From positions 124,001-188,000 of the forward strand of contig NZ_JAEKJB010000011.1 in assembly GCF_016785095.1 (NCBI RefSeq): a stretch of 64,000 nt of DNA, written 5' to 3'. This document shows positions 1 to 8,885 of this stretch, piece by piece. Position numbers and translations under genes: made by a program. This DNA comes from Alloalcanivorax marinus. GTDB lineage: Bacteria > Pseudomonadota > Gammaproteobacteria > Pseudomonadales > Alcanivoracaceae. The stretch's first letter is position 1; every line of letters starts with the position of its first letter. The notes beneath the pieces were generated by a model. The model did not search any database and was not told where the DNA came from. It saw nothing but the letters and a program-made list of their open reading frames with translations.

Positions 1-28
1 AAAATATCCGTGAATTTCATGGGCGGCC

Positions 29-1195
29 TCAGCTGTTACCCGGCGTCGGCGTCGGGTCGGCGGAAGGCCGCACATCGTTCTCGATGGTTACCCTGGCGTC
101 GTTGCGCAGTTTCAGCAGCCCGCTGGTGGCCACCACCTCGCCGGGCTTGAGCCCGTCCACCACGGCCACCAGGTCGCCGCGCTGGCGGCCCAGTTTCACG
201 AAGCGTTTCTTGACGATTTTCCGGGGTTCGTCTTCGCCGCTGGCTTGCTCGCCGTTCTTGCCGGTGTCGGCGTCCTGCAGCACGAATACCGCATTGCCAT
301 AGGGCGCGTAGCTGATCGCGGTGCGCGGCACCACCACCACGTCTTCCGCCTGGGGCAACTGGATATTCACCTTGGCGAACATACCCGGGCGCAGTTTGCG
401 ATCCGCGTTCTCGAAGCGGGCCTGGATATTCACGTTGCGGGTGGCCGCGTCCACGCCCGGCTCAATGGCGCTGATCTCACCTTCGAAGCTCTGGTCCGGG
501 AAGGCATCCAGCCGCACCTGTACCTTGAAGCCCTGCTCCACCTTGCTGAGTTCCTGCTCCGGCAGGGAGAAGTCCACGAAGATCGGTTCCAGCTGGGTGA
601 GGCTCACCACCGGGGTGCCGGGCTGCAGATACTGACCCAGGTCCACCTGGCGAATGCCGAGCCGGCCGTCGAAGGGCGCGCGCACGGTCTTGTAGTTGAG
701 CTGTTCCTGCTGGGCCTGGGCCTGGGCCATGGCCTGGTCGCGCTGGGCGCGGCGGTTATCCAGCTCGGATTTGGAAATGCTGCCTTGCTTGAACAGCCGC
801 TCGTAACGGTCGAATTCCTGGCGGGACAACCGGGCGGTGGCTTGCAGCGCATTGAGCTGGGCGCGGTCGGCGGCGGATTCCAGGGTTACCAGCACATCGC
901 CTTGTTTGACCGTGTCGCCGGATTCGAACTCGATCTTGCGCACCTCGCCGGCCACCTGACTGGTCACGTCCACGCCGTTCACCGCGTTGACCGTGCCCAC
1001 CGCTTCCAGCATCAGGGCCCAGCTGTCCGGGCGGGCTTCATAGGTGGATACCGCGGCGGCGGGTTGCGGCATGTTGTCGAAGAATTCGTTCATCTTCACG
1101 CTGACAAATGCCTTGAAGCCGAAGATCGCCCCGAACACGATCGCCAGGATGATCAGCATGATCACCATGCGCTTGCTGATAATGCGCTTACTCAT
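29..1195 (-). CDS. RND/HlyD-type efflux periplasmic adaptor
   Basis: Membrane-fusion protein of 388 residues that would link an inner-membrane RND pump to an outer-membrane channel. It begins with a basic stretch and one membrane segment (IMLIILAIVFGAIFGFKAF), followed by a biotinyl-lipoyl-like hairpin (GEVRKIEFESGDTVKQGDVL), an alanine/glutamine-rich coiled coil with RAPFDGRLGIRQVDLGQYL after it, and a beta-barrel region (LRPGMFAKVNIQLP). I chose the ATG at 1195 over the longer frame beginning at 1279 because an AGGGG ribosome site lies about 10 bases upstream and the membrane segment then starts near residue 10. The gene runs toward the left edge, so its pump partner is probably just outside the window. 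The substrate cannot be told. Confidence 0.88.
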   Translation of the reverse strand: MSKRIISKRMVIMLIILAIVFGAIFGFKAFVSVKMNEFFDNMPQPAAAVSTYEARPDSWALMLEAVGTVNAVNGVDVTSQVAGEVRKIEFESGDTVKQGDVLVTLESAADRAQLNALQATARLSRQEFDRYERLFKQGSISKSELDNRRAQRDQAMAQAQAQQEQLNYKTVRAPFDGRLGIRQVDLGQYLQPGTPVVSLTQLEPIFVDFSLPEQELSKVEQGFKVQVRLDAFPDQSFEGEISAIEPGVDAATRNVNIQARFENADRKLRPGMFAKVNIQLPQAEDVVVVPRTAISYAPYGNAVFVLQDADTGKNGEQASGEDEPRKIVKKRFVKLGRQRGDLVAVVDGLKPGEVVATSGLLKLRNDARVTIENDVRPSADPTPTPGNS

Positions 1196-1412
1196 CGGTA
1201 TAAACCCCTGATAGAAGGCGGTGTTTTTGATTCTTGTGCCCGCGGAGGGCGGCGTCCCGCGTGACGCCGGGCCGGCCATCCGTGGCCTGAAACTGAGCGA
1301 AGAGCATACGCCACGGTCATGGGATATTGAAATGGCAGTGTGAACACCCGGTCGACCCCGAGCCAGAGGCCATGGCGCCTATGCGCCGCGCGGATCGATT
1401 TTTGACGTCGCG

Positions 1413-2558
1413 TCAGCGATTGGCCAGATGCGCGAAGAGTTGTTCGAGCACGGTATCCAGATGGCGGAACCCCAGGGGCGTGCAAGCCACCCGCTCCTTT
1501 TCATCGACCAACAGGTGGCGTTGGCGGAACGCCGCCAGGGCGGCGTCCAGCTCCGGTGGTGACCAGCCACTGCGCTCGGCAAGCAGCGCCGAGGACACAC
1601 CATCCACCAGCCGCAGGCCGTTCATCAGAGCCTCTTCCAGGGCGGCTTCGATGACGGTTTCCTGACGGCGCGACGCCGCCGGATCGGCGAGATAGTGTTC
1701 CGGCTGCCGCGTCTTGCGATAACGCAGCCGTCGGTCCGGCAGGGTCAGCTTGCCGTGGGCGCCGGCGCCGATGCCGAGATAATCCCCGAAGCGCCAGTAA
1801 TTCAGGTTATGCCGGCAGGCGCGGTCGTCCCGGGCGAAAGCGGAGACTTCGTAGCGACGGAAGCCGGCATCGGCCAGCAACGCCAGCCCGGCTTCCTCGG
1901 TGTCGGCGCGGTGGTCGCCGTCGGGCTGTTCCGGCGGCGCGCGAAAGAAGGCGGTGTTGGGCTCGATGGTGAGCTCATACCAGCTCAGGTGGGTGGGCGA
2001 CAGCGCCAGGGCCTGGCGCAGATCATCCAGTGCCTGCTCGGTGGTCTGGCCCGGCAGGGCGTGCATGAGGTCCAGGTTGAAGTTGTCGAAGCCGGCGGCG
2101 CGGGCTTCCCCCACCGCCGCCCGCGCCTCCTCCGGGCCGTGGATGCGGCCCAGCCTGGCCAGGTGTTGTGCGTGGAAGCTCTGCACGCCAATGGATAACC
2201 GGTTGATGCCCGCTTCCCGGAAGCCGGCGAAGCGCCCTGCCTCCAGGGTGCCCGGGTTGGCTTCCAGGGTGATTTCGGCGTGGTCGCTGAACGCCAGGCG
2301 CTCACGGAGCCCATGGAACAGCTCGCGGTAGAAGGCGGCGCTCATCAGGCTCGGGGTGCCGCCGCCGATGAACACCGTGTCCACGACGCGGCCCGCCACC
2401 CAGGGCAGGTCCTGGTCCAGGTCGGTGAGCAGGGCCGCCAGATAGGCCCGTTCCGGAATCTCGCCGCGCTCGTGGGAATTGAAGTCGCAATAGGGGCATT
2501 TGCGCACGCACCAGGGCACGTGGATATAGAGGCCGAGGGTATCGTCGGTGGCGTTCAT
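1413..2558 (-). CDS. hemW: Radical SAM heme chaperone HemW
   Basis: Protein of 381 residues, formerly annotated as oxygen-independent coproporphyrinogen oxidase-like; the family is now known as a heme chaperone that inserts heme into respiratory enzymes. The radical SAM cluster motif CVRKCPYC has cysteines at about residues 17, 21 and 24, followed by GGGTPS and the later NLDLMHALPGQT segment. The HemN-type extra N-terminal cysteine is absent, as expected for HemW. It lies downstream of rdgB with a REP palindrome in the 26-base gap; rdgB-hemW is a common pairing in gammaproteobacteria. Confidence 0.93.
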   Translation of the reverse strand: MNATDDTLGLYIHVPWCVRKCPYCDFNSHERGEIPERAYLAALLTDLDQDLPWVAGRVVDTVFIGGGTPSLMSAAFYRELFHGLRERLAFSDHAEITLEANPGTLEAGRFAGFREAGINRLSIGVQSFHAQHLARLGRIHGPEEARAAVGEARAAGFDNFNLDLMHALPGQTTEQALDDLRQALALSPTHLSWYELTIEPNTAFFRAPPEQPDGDHRADTEEAGLALLADAGFRRYEVSAFARDDRACRHNLNYWRFGDYLGIGAGAHGKLTLPDRRLRYRKTRQPEHYLADPAASRRQETVIEAALEEALMNGLRLVDGVSSALLAERSGWSPPELDAALAAFRQRHLLVDEKERVACTPLGFRHLDTVLEQLFAHLANR

Positions 2559-2572
2559 GGCCTGGCGGCGCC

Positions 2573-2595
2573 GTAGGAGCGGCTTCAGCCGCGAT
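2573..2595. repeat. REP palindrome, short form
   Basis: GTAGGAGCGGCTTCAGCCGC followed by GAT, an imperfect palindrome found repeatedly in this window between genes. It overlaps the last codons of rdgB, so the rdgB stop codon lies inside the element. Confidence 0.85.
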
Positions 2596-3184
2596 CCCCC
2601 GTCAGCCGGCCAATCAATTCCGCCATGGCCCGTCCCCGATGGCTGACGCGGTTCTTCTCCGCCGGGTCCATTTCGGCGGCGGTCAGGCCCCGGTCCGGCA
2701 GCAGGAAGTGCGGGTCATAGCCGAAACCGTGCTCGCCCCGGGGCTGCAGTATGATCTCGCCTTCCCAGGTGCCCTGGCAGATCAACGGCGTGGGGTCCTC
2801 GGCATGGCGCATCATCACCAGCAGTGCCTGATAGCGGGCGGTGCGTGGTGCCTCCGGCAGGTCGCCGAGCATTTCGATCAGCAGCTTATTGTTCTTGGCG
2901 TCGTTGGCGTCGGCACCGGAAAAGCGGGCGGAGAAAATCCCCGGCGCGCCGTTCAGGGCGTCCACTTCCAGGCCAGAGTCGTCGGCGATCGCCGGCAGGC
3001 CGGTGTGCAGGCAGGCGTTGCGCGCCTTGAGGATGGCGTTTTCCACGAAGGTGAGGCCGGTTTCTTCCGCCTCGGGTACGTCGAAATCGCTCTGCGGCAC
3101 CACCTCATGATCCAGGGGCGCCAGAATGGCGCGCATCTCTTCGAGTTTCTTGCGGTTGCCGGAAGCCAGCACAAGGGTGTTCAT
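2585..3184 (-). CDS. rdgB: XTP/dITP pyrophosphatase
   Basis: House-cleaning nucleotidase of the Ham1/RdgB family, 199 residues (the family is usually about 195-200), that hydrolyses deaminated purine triphosphates (ITP, dITP, XTP) to the monophosphate. Family motifs are clear: LASGNRKKLEEM at the N terminus, TFVENAILKAR, ADDSGLEVDAL, GAPGIFSARFSG, and GFGYDPHFL near the C terminus. It follows metW by a short gap and precedes hemW. Its last four residues (GDRG) and its stop codon are written by the REP element at 2573-2595, so the tail is probably not under selection as protein. Confidence 0.95.
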   Translation of the reverse strand: MNTLVLASGNRKKLEEMRAILAPLDHEVVPQSDFDVPEAEETGLTFVENAILKARNACLHTGLPAIADDSGLEVDALNGAPGIFSARFSGADANDAKNNKLLIEMLGDLPEAPRTARYQALLVMMRHAEDPTPLICQGTWEGEIILQPRGEHGFGYDPHFLLPDRGLTAAEMDPAEKNRVSHRGRAMAELIGRLTGDRG

Positions 3185-3198
3185 GGTTTATCTCCGCG

Positions 3199-3795
3199 TC
3201 AGCGGGTCACACGGTAGACGGCGATCTCGCCGAAGAAGTTGGGCCACAGGCGGGTCAGGGCGCCGCTGCGATGCTGGCGGTTGACCACGGTCCGCTCGAT
3301 GATGCGGATGTCGTTGCGCCGGCAGTGGGCCTGGAAATCGGCCACCGTGCACAGGTGAATGTTGGGAGTGTCGTACCATTCATAGGGCAGCGCCGAGGAC
3401 ACCGGCATGCGGCCCTTGAACCCCAGGTAGGCGCGAATGCGCCAGTAGCCGAAGTTGGGAAAGGTGATGATCGCCTCGCGACCGACGCGCAGCATCTCGT
3501 CGAGAATGGCGTCCGGGCGCAGCACCGCCTGAAGTGCCTGGGTCATGATCACGTAGTCGAAGCGCTCGCTCTGGAAATTGCCCAGGCCCTTGTCCAGGTC
3601 CTGCTCGATCACATTGACGCCCTTCTCGAAGCAGGCGGCCAGGTTGTCCTGATCGATCTCCAGACCGTAACCGGTTACCGCCCGCTCGTCGCGCAGGCGC
3701 GCCAGCAGGGCGCCGTCACCACAGCCCAGGTCGAGCACCGTGGCGCCCTGGGGAATCCAGTCGCTGATCAGACGCAGCTCGTCGCGCTCAGACAT
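3199..3795 (-). CDS. metW: Methionine biosynthesis protein MetW
   Basis: Small SAM-dependent-methyltransferase-fold protein of 198 residues that partners MetX. The SAM-binding motif VLDLGCGDG lies at about residues 20-28. The start is the ATG at 3795, which overlaps the end of metX by eight bases (ATG TC TGA arrangement), a typical translational coupling for this pair; a longer upstream reading frame exists but would overlap metX more deeply. In pseudomonads MetW is reported to be needed for full activity of the MetX homoserine transferase; that role is inferred here from the coupling. Confidence 0.93.
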   Translation of the reverse strand: MSERDELRLISDWIPQGATVLDLGCGDGALLARLRDERAVTGYGLEIDQDNLAACFEKGVNVIEQDLDKGLGNFQSERFDYVIMTQALQAVLRPDAILDEMLRVGREAIITFPNFGYWRIRAYLGFKGRMPVSSALPYEWYDTPNIHLCTVADFQAHCRRNDIRIIERTVVNRQHRSGALTRLWPNFFGEIAVYRVTR

Positions 3796-4942
3796 GGGCG
3801 GCCACCTCGCCGGCCACGCGGCCCATGTAAGCACTGAACAGCTTGGTGTATTCCGGAATCGGCAGCAGGAAGGCGTCGTGGCCCTTGGGCGTGTCGATTT
3901 CCGCGTAGCTCACGTCGCGGCCCGCCTGGACCAGGGCGTTGACGATTTCGCGGCTGCGCTCCGGGGCGAAGCGCCAGTCGGAATTGAACGACATTACCAG
4001 GAAATTGCAGCGTGTTTGTTCCATGGCTTTTTCCAGGGAATGGTCGTACTCCCGGGCCGGGTCGAAGTAGTCCAGCGCCTTGGTCATCAGCAGGTAGGTG
4101 TTGGCGTCGAAATTGCGCGAGAAGGTCTCGCCCTGGTGGCGCAGATAGGACTCCACCTGGAACTCCACGTCGAAGCCGAAGTGGAAGCGACCGGAACGCA
4201 GGTCGCGACCGAACTTCATGCGCATGGCGTCGTCGCTCAGGTAGGTGATATGGCCCACCATGCGGGCCAGGATCAGCCCCTGGCGAGGGTAGGTGTCGTG
4301 CAGATAATAACGACCGCCATGGAAATGGGGGTCGGTGAGAATCGACTGGCGGGCCACCTCGTTGAAGGCGATGTTCTGCGCCGATAGCTTGGGCGCGCCC
4401 GCGATCACCACCGAGTGACGCAGCCGCTCGGGGAAGTCGATCGCCCACTGCATGGCCTGCATGCCGCCCAGGCTGCCGCCCACCACCGCCGCCCACTGGG
4501 CGATGCCCAGGGCGTCCGCCAGGCGGGTCTGGCTCTTCACCCAGTCCTTCACCGTCATCATCGGGAAATCCGGACCCCAGGGCTGGCCGGTTTCCGGATT
4601 GGTGGAGGTGGGGCCGCTGGAGCCGTGGCAACCGCCCAGGTTGTTCGGGCAGACCACGAAGAAGCGGTTGGTGTCGATGGGCTTGCCCGGGCCGATGCAG
4701 TTGTCCCACCAGCCGGGGCGTTTATCGTCCGGGCCGTGGTAACCGGCGGCGTGGTGATGGCCGGACAGCGCATGGCAGATCAGCACCGCGTTGGAGGCGT
4801 CCGCGTTGAGGGTCCCGTAGGTCTCGTACACCAGGTCATAGGCGGGCAGAACCCGGCCGCACTCCAGCTCCAGCGACTGGTCGACGTGCAGGGTTCGCGG
4901 TTGTACCAGGCCAACGGAGTCCTGGGGAATCGATTCGGGCAT
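3788..4942 (-). CDS. metX: Homoserine O-acyltransferase MetX
   Basis: Alpha/beta-hydrolase enzyme of 384 residues that activates homoserine in methionine synthesis. The nucleophile serine is in GGSLGG at about residue 157, the acid in SDWRF, and the histidine in PKGHDAF. Other family marks are CHALSG and [11 protein letters not shown]. The chosen start is MPESIPQDS at 4942; the frame stays open upstream but those residues look non-coding. Many gammaproteobacterial MetX proteins coupled to MetW use succinyl-CoA rather than acetyl-CoA, so the acyl donor should not be assumed from the name. Confidence 0.93.
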   Translation of the reverse strand: MPESIPQDSVGLVQPRTLHVDQSLELECGRVLPAYDLVYETYGTLNADASNAVLICHALSGHHHAAGYHGPDDKRPGWWDNCIGPGKPIDTNRFFVVCPNNLGGCHGSSGPTSTNPETGQPWGPDFPMMTVKDWVKSQTRLADALGIAQWAAVVGGSLGGMQAMQWAIDFPERLRHSVVIAGAPKLSAQNIAFNEVARQSILTDPHFHGGRYYLHDTYPRQGLILARMVGHITYLSDDAMRMKFGRDLRSGRFHFGFDVEFQVESYLRHQGETFSRNFDANTYLLMTKALDYFDPAREYDHSLEKAMEQTRCNFLVMSFNSDWRFAPERSREIVNALVQAGRDVSYAEIDTPKGHDAFLLPIPEYTKLFSAYMGRVAGEVAAHV

Positions 4943-5018
4943 TTCGGGTAACCATCCAAAGGTGGGGCAAAGTCTATCGGCCACCCCCCGACCGTGCAAT
5001 GCACGCTCAATGGATGTG

Positions 5019-5044
5019 GCGGGAGTGGCTTCAGCCGCTCCCGC
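5019..5044. repeat. REP-like hairpin upstream of metX
   Basis: Inverted repeat GCGGGAG-T-GGC, loop TTCA, GCC-G-CTCCCGC, an 11-pair stem with one wobble. The core GGCTTCAGCC matches the REP family of this window but the flanks differ. It lies in the 162-base gap between metX and the next upstream gene and has no T-run in either direction. Confidence 0.6.
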
Positions 5045-5104
5045 CGGGAAATCCGGCCACCGTTCCCGCTAGAAAGCGACGGACCCTTTTCAGCCGCGCG
5101 CGGT

Positions 5105-5620
5105 TCAGAACAGCGGGCTGTAGGAGCCCTCGTCGTCCTGCCGGTCGGCGTACAGGCTGCGGTCCAGCACCCGGTGCACCCGGGCCCGTTGTTCCTCGCG
5201 GTCCACATCCACAAGAATCAGATAACGCCCCCGGCGGATGTCCTTGAGATAAGGTTTCAGATGGTAGCTGCAGTGGGAAATGCCGCGCAGGCCGCCGGCC
5301 CAGGCGCCGTGGGCAGCAAAGAACAGGACGCTCAATACTACCCCGAAGAAGCCGATGGGCACGCCCCAGGGGTCGATGGCCGCCAACGCTCCGCCCACCA
5401 ACAGGCCGATGCCGGCGCCGATCAGGGCGCCATAGAAGCCGGTGGTCATGATGTTGGTGTCTTCCCAGGGGGTGGTGGCGTGGATACCCTCGGCGACCAG
5501 TTCGCCGTTGTCGCGGGCCATCACATGCACGCGGTTGGCGCCGATATCGGCGCGCTTCAGGCCGTTCAGGGCGACCTTTACCTGATCGAGACTGCGGACG
5601 AGATAATACACTCTGTACAT
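5105..5620 (-). CDS. Hypothetical protein with two membrane segments
   Basis: Protein of 171 residues that I do not assign to a named function. The first 60 residues resemble a small ferredoxin-like domain (MYRVYYLVRSLDQVKVALNGL). Two hydrophobic glycine-rich helices follow at about residues 60-80 and 87-107 (GALIGAGIGLLVGGALAAI and VPIGFFGVVLSVLFFAAHGA), then a soluble tail ending in a positively and negatively charged stretch. The ribosome site GGGAGAG lies before the ATG. The layout resembles small stress-associated membrane proteins with a glycine-zipper-like hairpin, but that is only a resemblance. Confidence 0.7.
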   Translation of the reverse strand: MYRVYYLVRSLDQVKVALNGLKRADIGANRVHVMARDNGELVAEGIHATTPWEDTNIMTTGFYGALIGAGIGLLVGGALAAIDPWGVPIGFFGVVLSVLFFAAHGAWAGGLRGISHCSYHLKPYLKDIRRGRYLILVDVDREEQRARVHRVLDRSLYADRQDDEGSYSPLF

Positions 5621-5722
5621 AGTGTTACTCTCCCTGAGTGCTCTGATCTCCTGTGTTTCATGCTACTCCCGGGATGCGTAAACAAGGGGTAAACGAGGGT
5701 TAAAAAACGTTAAGGGGACACC

Positions 5723-7051
5723 ATGAACCAACCGCGGAGCGCCAGCGGCGACCATGACCAGGCCGCGCTGGACCGCCTTTACACGCTGGTGGCGAACGAT
5801 GAGGACGCGCGCACCTGCACCGACATCAGCGAGGAGGCCTGCCGGGAGGTGCCCGGCAATTTCTTCAGGCTCATTCTGGCCAACGTGCTCTCCAAGATCG
5901 GCGATCTGCTGATCAACCCGAAAACCGTGCTGGCCTGGCTGATCGGCGCGGTGGGCGCCCCCGCCGCCCTGGCCGGGGCTCTGGTGCCGATCCGTGAATC
6001 CGGCTCGCTGATTCCGCAACTGGTGATCGGTGCCTGGGTGCGTCGCCATCCGGTGCGCAAGGGCTTCTGGGTTCTCGGCTCGGTGATCCAGGGGGTGTGC
6101 GTGCTGGGCATGGCGCTGGCGGTATGGCACTGGGAAGGTCTCGCCGCCGGGCTGGCCATCGTCGGGCTGCTGGTGATTTTCAGCCTGGGCCGCGGCTTTT
6201 GCTCCGTGGCCATGAAGGACGTGCAGGGTAAATGCATTCCCAAGTCCCGGCGTGGCCGGCTCACCGGCCTGGCCTCCACGTTCTCCGGGTTGGCCACTCT
6301 GGCGGTGGGGTTGTTTCTGTTTGGCCAGGACAGCGAGCCCGGGTTGCGGTTCTATTCCCTGCTGCTGGTGGCCGCGGGCCTGGCCTGGTGGCTGGCGGCG
6401 GCGGTGTTCGCCCGCGTCGATGAGTTCAAGGGCGAAACCGCCGGTGGCGGCCATGCGCTGCGCGAGGCCCTGGGCAGCCTCAACCTGCTGGTGACCGACG
6501 CGCCGTTCCGGAATTTCGTGATCGCCCGGGCCTTGCTCATGGCCTCGGCCCTGGGTTCCCCCTTTCTGGTGGTATTGGCCCAGGAGCGTGGTCAGGGCGC
6601 CGCGTTGCTGGGTGGTTTCCTGGTGGCCTCCAGCCTGGCCAGCACCCTCAGCGCCACGCTCTGGGGCTACATGGCCGACGCTTCCAGCCGCCAGGTGATG
6701 ATGCGCGGTGGCGGTCTGGCGGCCCTGGTGTGCCTGGCGGTGGCCACCGTGGCGTTGTTCGCCCCGGAGCGGTCGTGGCTGGGCGGGTTCTATCCGGTGG
6801 CCTTCTTCGTGCTTTCCGTGGCGCACTCCGGCGTGCGCATTGGCCGCAAGACCTACCTGGTGGACATGGCCGGCGGCACCAAGCGCACCGATTACACGGC
6901 GGTGAGCAACACTGTCATCGGCGTGCTGCTGCTGGCGGTGGGAGCGGTCAGCACCGGTGTGTCCCTGGTTGGCGCCCAGTGGGCGCTGGTGTTCCTGGGG
7001 CTGATGGGCACCCTCGGCACTTTCTGGTCCTGGCGCCTGAGAGAGGTTTGA
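5723..7051 (+). CDS. MFS-type transporter, substrate unknown
   Basis: Membrane protein of 442 residues with about 12 hydrophobic helices. An unusual soluble N-terminal extension of about 45 residues (with TLVANDEDARTCTDISEEAC) precedes the first helix. Basic loops such as GAWVRRHPVRKG and KCIPKSRRGRLTG resemble MFS loop motifs. AAGGGGAC precedes the ATG. It stands alone between a leftward gene and an outer-membrane protein gene, so context gives no substrate. Confidence 0.8.
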   Translation: MNQPRSASGDHDQAALDRLYTLVANDEDARTCTDISEEACREVPGNFFRLILANVLSKIGDLLINPKTVLAWLIGAVGAPAALAGALVPIRESGSLIPQLVIGAWVRRHPVRKGFWVLGSVIQGVCVLGMALAVWHWEGLAAGLAIVGLLVIFSLGRGFCSVAMKDVQGKCIPKSRRGRLTGLASTFSGLATLAVGLFLFGQDSEPGLRFYSLLLVAAGLAWWLAAAVFARVDEFKGETAGGGHALREALGSLNLLVTDAPFRNFVIARALLMASALGSPFLVVLAQERGQGAALLGGFLVASSLASTLSATLWGYMADASSRQVMMRGGGLAALVCLAVATVALFAPERSWLGGFYPVAFFVLSVAHSGVRIGRKTYLVDMAGGTKRTDYTAVSNTVIGVLLLAVGAVSTGVSLVGAQWALVFLGLMGTLGTFWSWRLREV

Positions 7052-7077
7052 GCACGGTACAGCGGACCACGCCGTTG

Positions 7078-7100
7078 ATCGCGGCTGAAGTCGCCCCTCC
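7078..7100. repeat. REP palindrome, degenerate
   Basis: ATCGCGGCTGAAGTCGCCCC followed by TCC, a REP-family copy in the reverse orientation with a changed right end, 26 bases after the transporter stop codon. Confidence 0.6.
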
Positions 7101-7218
7101 AAGCCAATGTCGATCCGGGCGGAGAGCACCAGGAAGGTGCATCAGGATTTACCTTTTATAACTTTTTTGGGTAAAGTGTCCCGCTCTTATTCAATAACAT
7201 TAATATCGGAGGGAACCC

Positions 7219-7821
7219 GTGAAAAAACAATTTCTTCTTGCCGCCGCTGTGTCCAGCCTGACTATTCTGCCCCTTGCCGCCCAGGCGGATTCCGGATTTC
7301 TGGTGGGTGCGGCGGTAACCCGCGACCAGAGTAACGCCGATGATTTTCTTGACGACGCGGTGGGCGGGACGTCGGTCCGGATAAGTTCGCCGGATGCGGA
7401 AATGGGCGGGGATGTGTATGTCGGCCTGGCCGCCAACGAGATGTTCACTTTCCGTTTCGGTTACCGGAAATTCGGGGACGCGGAAGCCGATATCGAGGGC
7501 GGCATCGGTAAATTCGAGGTGGAAGCGGACGGTTTTTATGTGGCCGCCGATGCCATGTTCCCGGTGACACCCTCGTTCCTGGTCGGCGGCACCCTGGGTA
7601 TCCAGAACGCGGACATCACGTTCCGGCTCAGGGGGCCGGGTGGCTCGGACAGCATGGACGACGATGCCCGTGACTTCTTTTACGGCGTGCGCGCGGCCTG
7701 GTTGTTGAGTGAGCAGGCCGGTGTCACCGCGTCCTACAGCCGCTATGCGTTCGAGGCGGACGACGTCAGCGAGGACCTGGAATACGACAGCCTCGCCGTG
7801 GGTCTTGAATACCGCTTCTAG
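7219..7821 (+). CDS. Outer-membrane beta-barrel protein (OmpA/OmpW-like)
   Basis: Predicted exported protein of 200 residues. A clear signal peptide (MKKQFLLAAAVSSLTILPLAAQA) is cut before DSGF. The rest alternates short amphipathic strands and acidic turns and ends in an aromatic residue (VGLEYRF), the usual signature of a barrel recognised by the BAM complex; eight strands fit the length. It starts at GTG with a strong GGAGGG ribosome site. Function beyond a small outer-membrane barrel cannot be told. Confidence 0.82.
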   Translation: MKKQFLLAAAVSSLTILPLAAQADSGFLVGAAVTRDQSNADDFLDDAVGGTSVRISSPDAEMGGDVYVGLAANEMFTFRFGYRKFGDAEADIEGGIGKFEVEADGFYVAADAMFPVTPSFLVGGTLGIQNADITFRLRGPGGSDSMDDDARDFFYGVRAAWLLSEQAGVTASYSRYAFEADDVSEDLEYDSLAVGLEYRF

Positions 7822-7840
7822 GCACCCCGCCGCCTGATGC

Positions 7841-7866
7841 GGCGCCGTGGCCCTCGCTACGGCGCC
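7841..7866. terminator. Hairpin between convergent genes
   Basis: Perfect 8-base inverted repeat GGCGCCGT / ACGGCGCC with a 10-base loop, lying between the barrel gene (plus) and trmB (minus) and overlapping the trmB stop codon. There is no clear T-run, so it may end transcription poorly or only protect 3' ends. Confidence 0.5.
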
Positions 7867-8579
7867 GTTCGTTCGAACAGCAAATCCCACACCCCGTGGC
7901 CGAGGCCGGCGCCACGGCGCTCGAACTTGGTTTCCGGGCGCCAGGCCGGCCGAGGCGCGAACTGGCCGGCGCCGGCCTGGTTCTTGAAGCCGTCGGTGCC
8001 CGCCATTACTTCCATCATGTGTTCCGCGTAGTTTTCCCAGTCCGTGGCCATGTGCAGCACGCCGCCGGGGCGTAGCTTGCGGCCCACCAGCGCCACCCAG
8101 TCCGGTTGCACGATGCGCCGCTTATGGTGCTTCTTCTTGTGCCAGGGGTCGGGGAAATACAGCTGCACCCGCTCCAGGCTGCCGTCCGGAATGCACAGTT
8201 TGAGAATATCCACCGCGTCGTCGCAGTAGCTGCGCAGGTTGGTGAGCCCGCGCTGCTCGATTTCCATCAGCAGGGCGCCGACACCGGGCCGGTGCACCTC
8301 GATGCCGATGAAATCCTTGTCCGGGTCGGTCTCCGCCATGTCCGCCAGGGAGCGGCCCATGCCGTAGCCGATTTCCAGCACCCGTGGCGCGTCGCGACCG
8401 AACACCGCGTCCGGGTCCAGCATGCCCTGCCCCCGTTCCAGGCCGAAGCGCGGCCACAGGGTGTCCAGGGCCCGACGCTGCCCGTCGGTGAGCCTGCCCT
8501 CGCGCAGCACGAAGCTGCGCACCCGGCGCATCACCTTGCCGGTTTCCGGGTCCTTGTCCTGGTGCAGAAAATCGAGCAT
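7857..8579 (-). CDS. trmB: tRNA (guanine-N7-)-methyltransferase
   Basis: Enzyme of 240 residues that makes 7-methylguanosine at position 46 in the variable loop of tRNA. TrmB motifs are evident: [12 protein letters not shown] for SAM binding, [12 protein letters not shown], the catalytic-region [14 protein letters not shown], and [17 protein letters not shown]. Length is typical. It follows thiG on the same strand but is separated from it by a 306-base palindromic repeat region, so co-transcription is uncertain. Confidence 0.95.
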   Translation of the reverse strand: MLDFLHQDKDPETGKVMRRVRSFVLREGRLTDGQRRALDTLWPRFGLERGQGMLDPDAVFGRDAPRVLEIGYGMGRSLADMAETDPDKDFIGIEVHRPGVGALLMEIEQRGLTNLRSYCDDAVDILKLCIPDGSLERVQLYFPDPWHKKKHHKRRIVQPDWVALVGRKLRPGGVLHMATDWENYAEHMMEVMAGTDGFKNQAGAGQFAPRPAWRPETKFERRGAGLGHGVWDLLFERTAP

Positions 8580-8630
8580 GGCGATTACGGTGGCGGTTGG
8601 CGGGGCAGAGTATAAGGGATGGGGGGCGCG

Positions 8631-8870
8631 CTTACACTCAGCACGCTTACACGCAGCACGCTGGCACGCAACACGCTTACACGCAACACGCTGGCACGCA
8701 ACACGCTAAACCCGCGCCTGGAGTGTTTGGCATGTTTCCTGAGGTGTCAGGAAACACTGAGGGCTTTCAGGCACGGGTTTAGCGTGTAAGCGTGTTTGCG
8801 TGCCAGCGTGCCAGCGTGCCAGCGTGCCAGCGTGCCAGCGTGCCAGCGTGCCAGCGTGCCAGCGTGCGTG
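8631..8870. repeat. GCGTG palindromic array element, copy 1
   Basis: A 240-base palindromic element filling the trmB-thiG gap. The left arm is made of 7-8-base units such as ACGCTTAC, ACGCAAC and ACGCTGGC. The right arm carries seven exact tandem AGCGTGCC units (8805-8860) plus variants. Inside the arms, AACCCG and CGGGTT form an inner boundary, and a perfect hairpin TGTTTCCTG / CAGGAAACA with a 6-base loop sits at 8733-8756. Related copies lie at 13406, 14767, 57035, 60350 and 61645. I see no coding gene here; open frames through the array encode a repeating PACQRASV peptide and are artefacts. Confidence 0.85.
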
Positions 8871-8885
8871 TTGCGTATTTGCGCG

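Noticed and set aside
8805..8860. Possible CRISPR array
   Set aside because: The repeats are 8 bases long and directly abutting with no spacers, and no cas genes are present.
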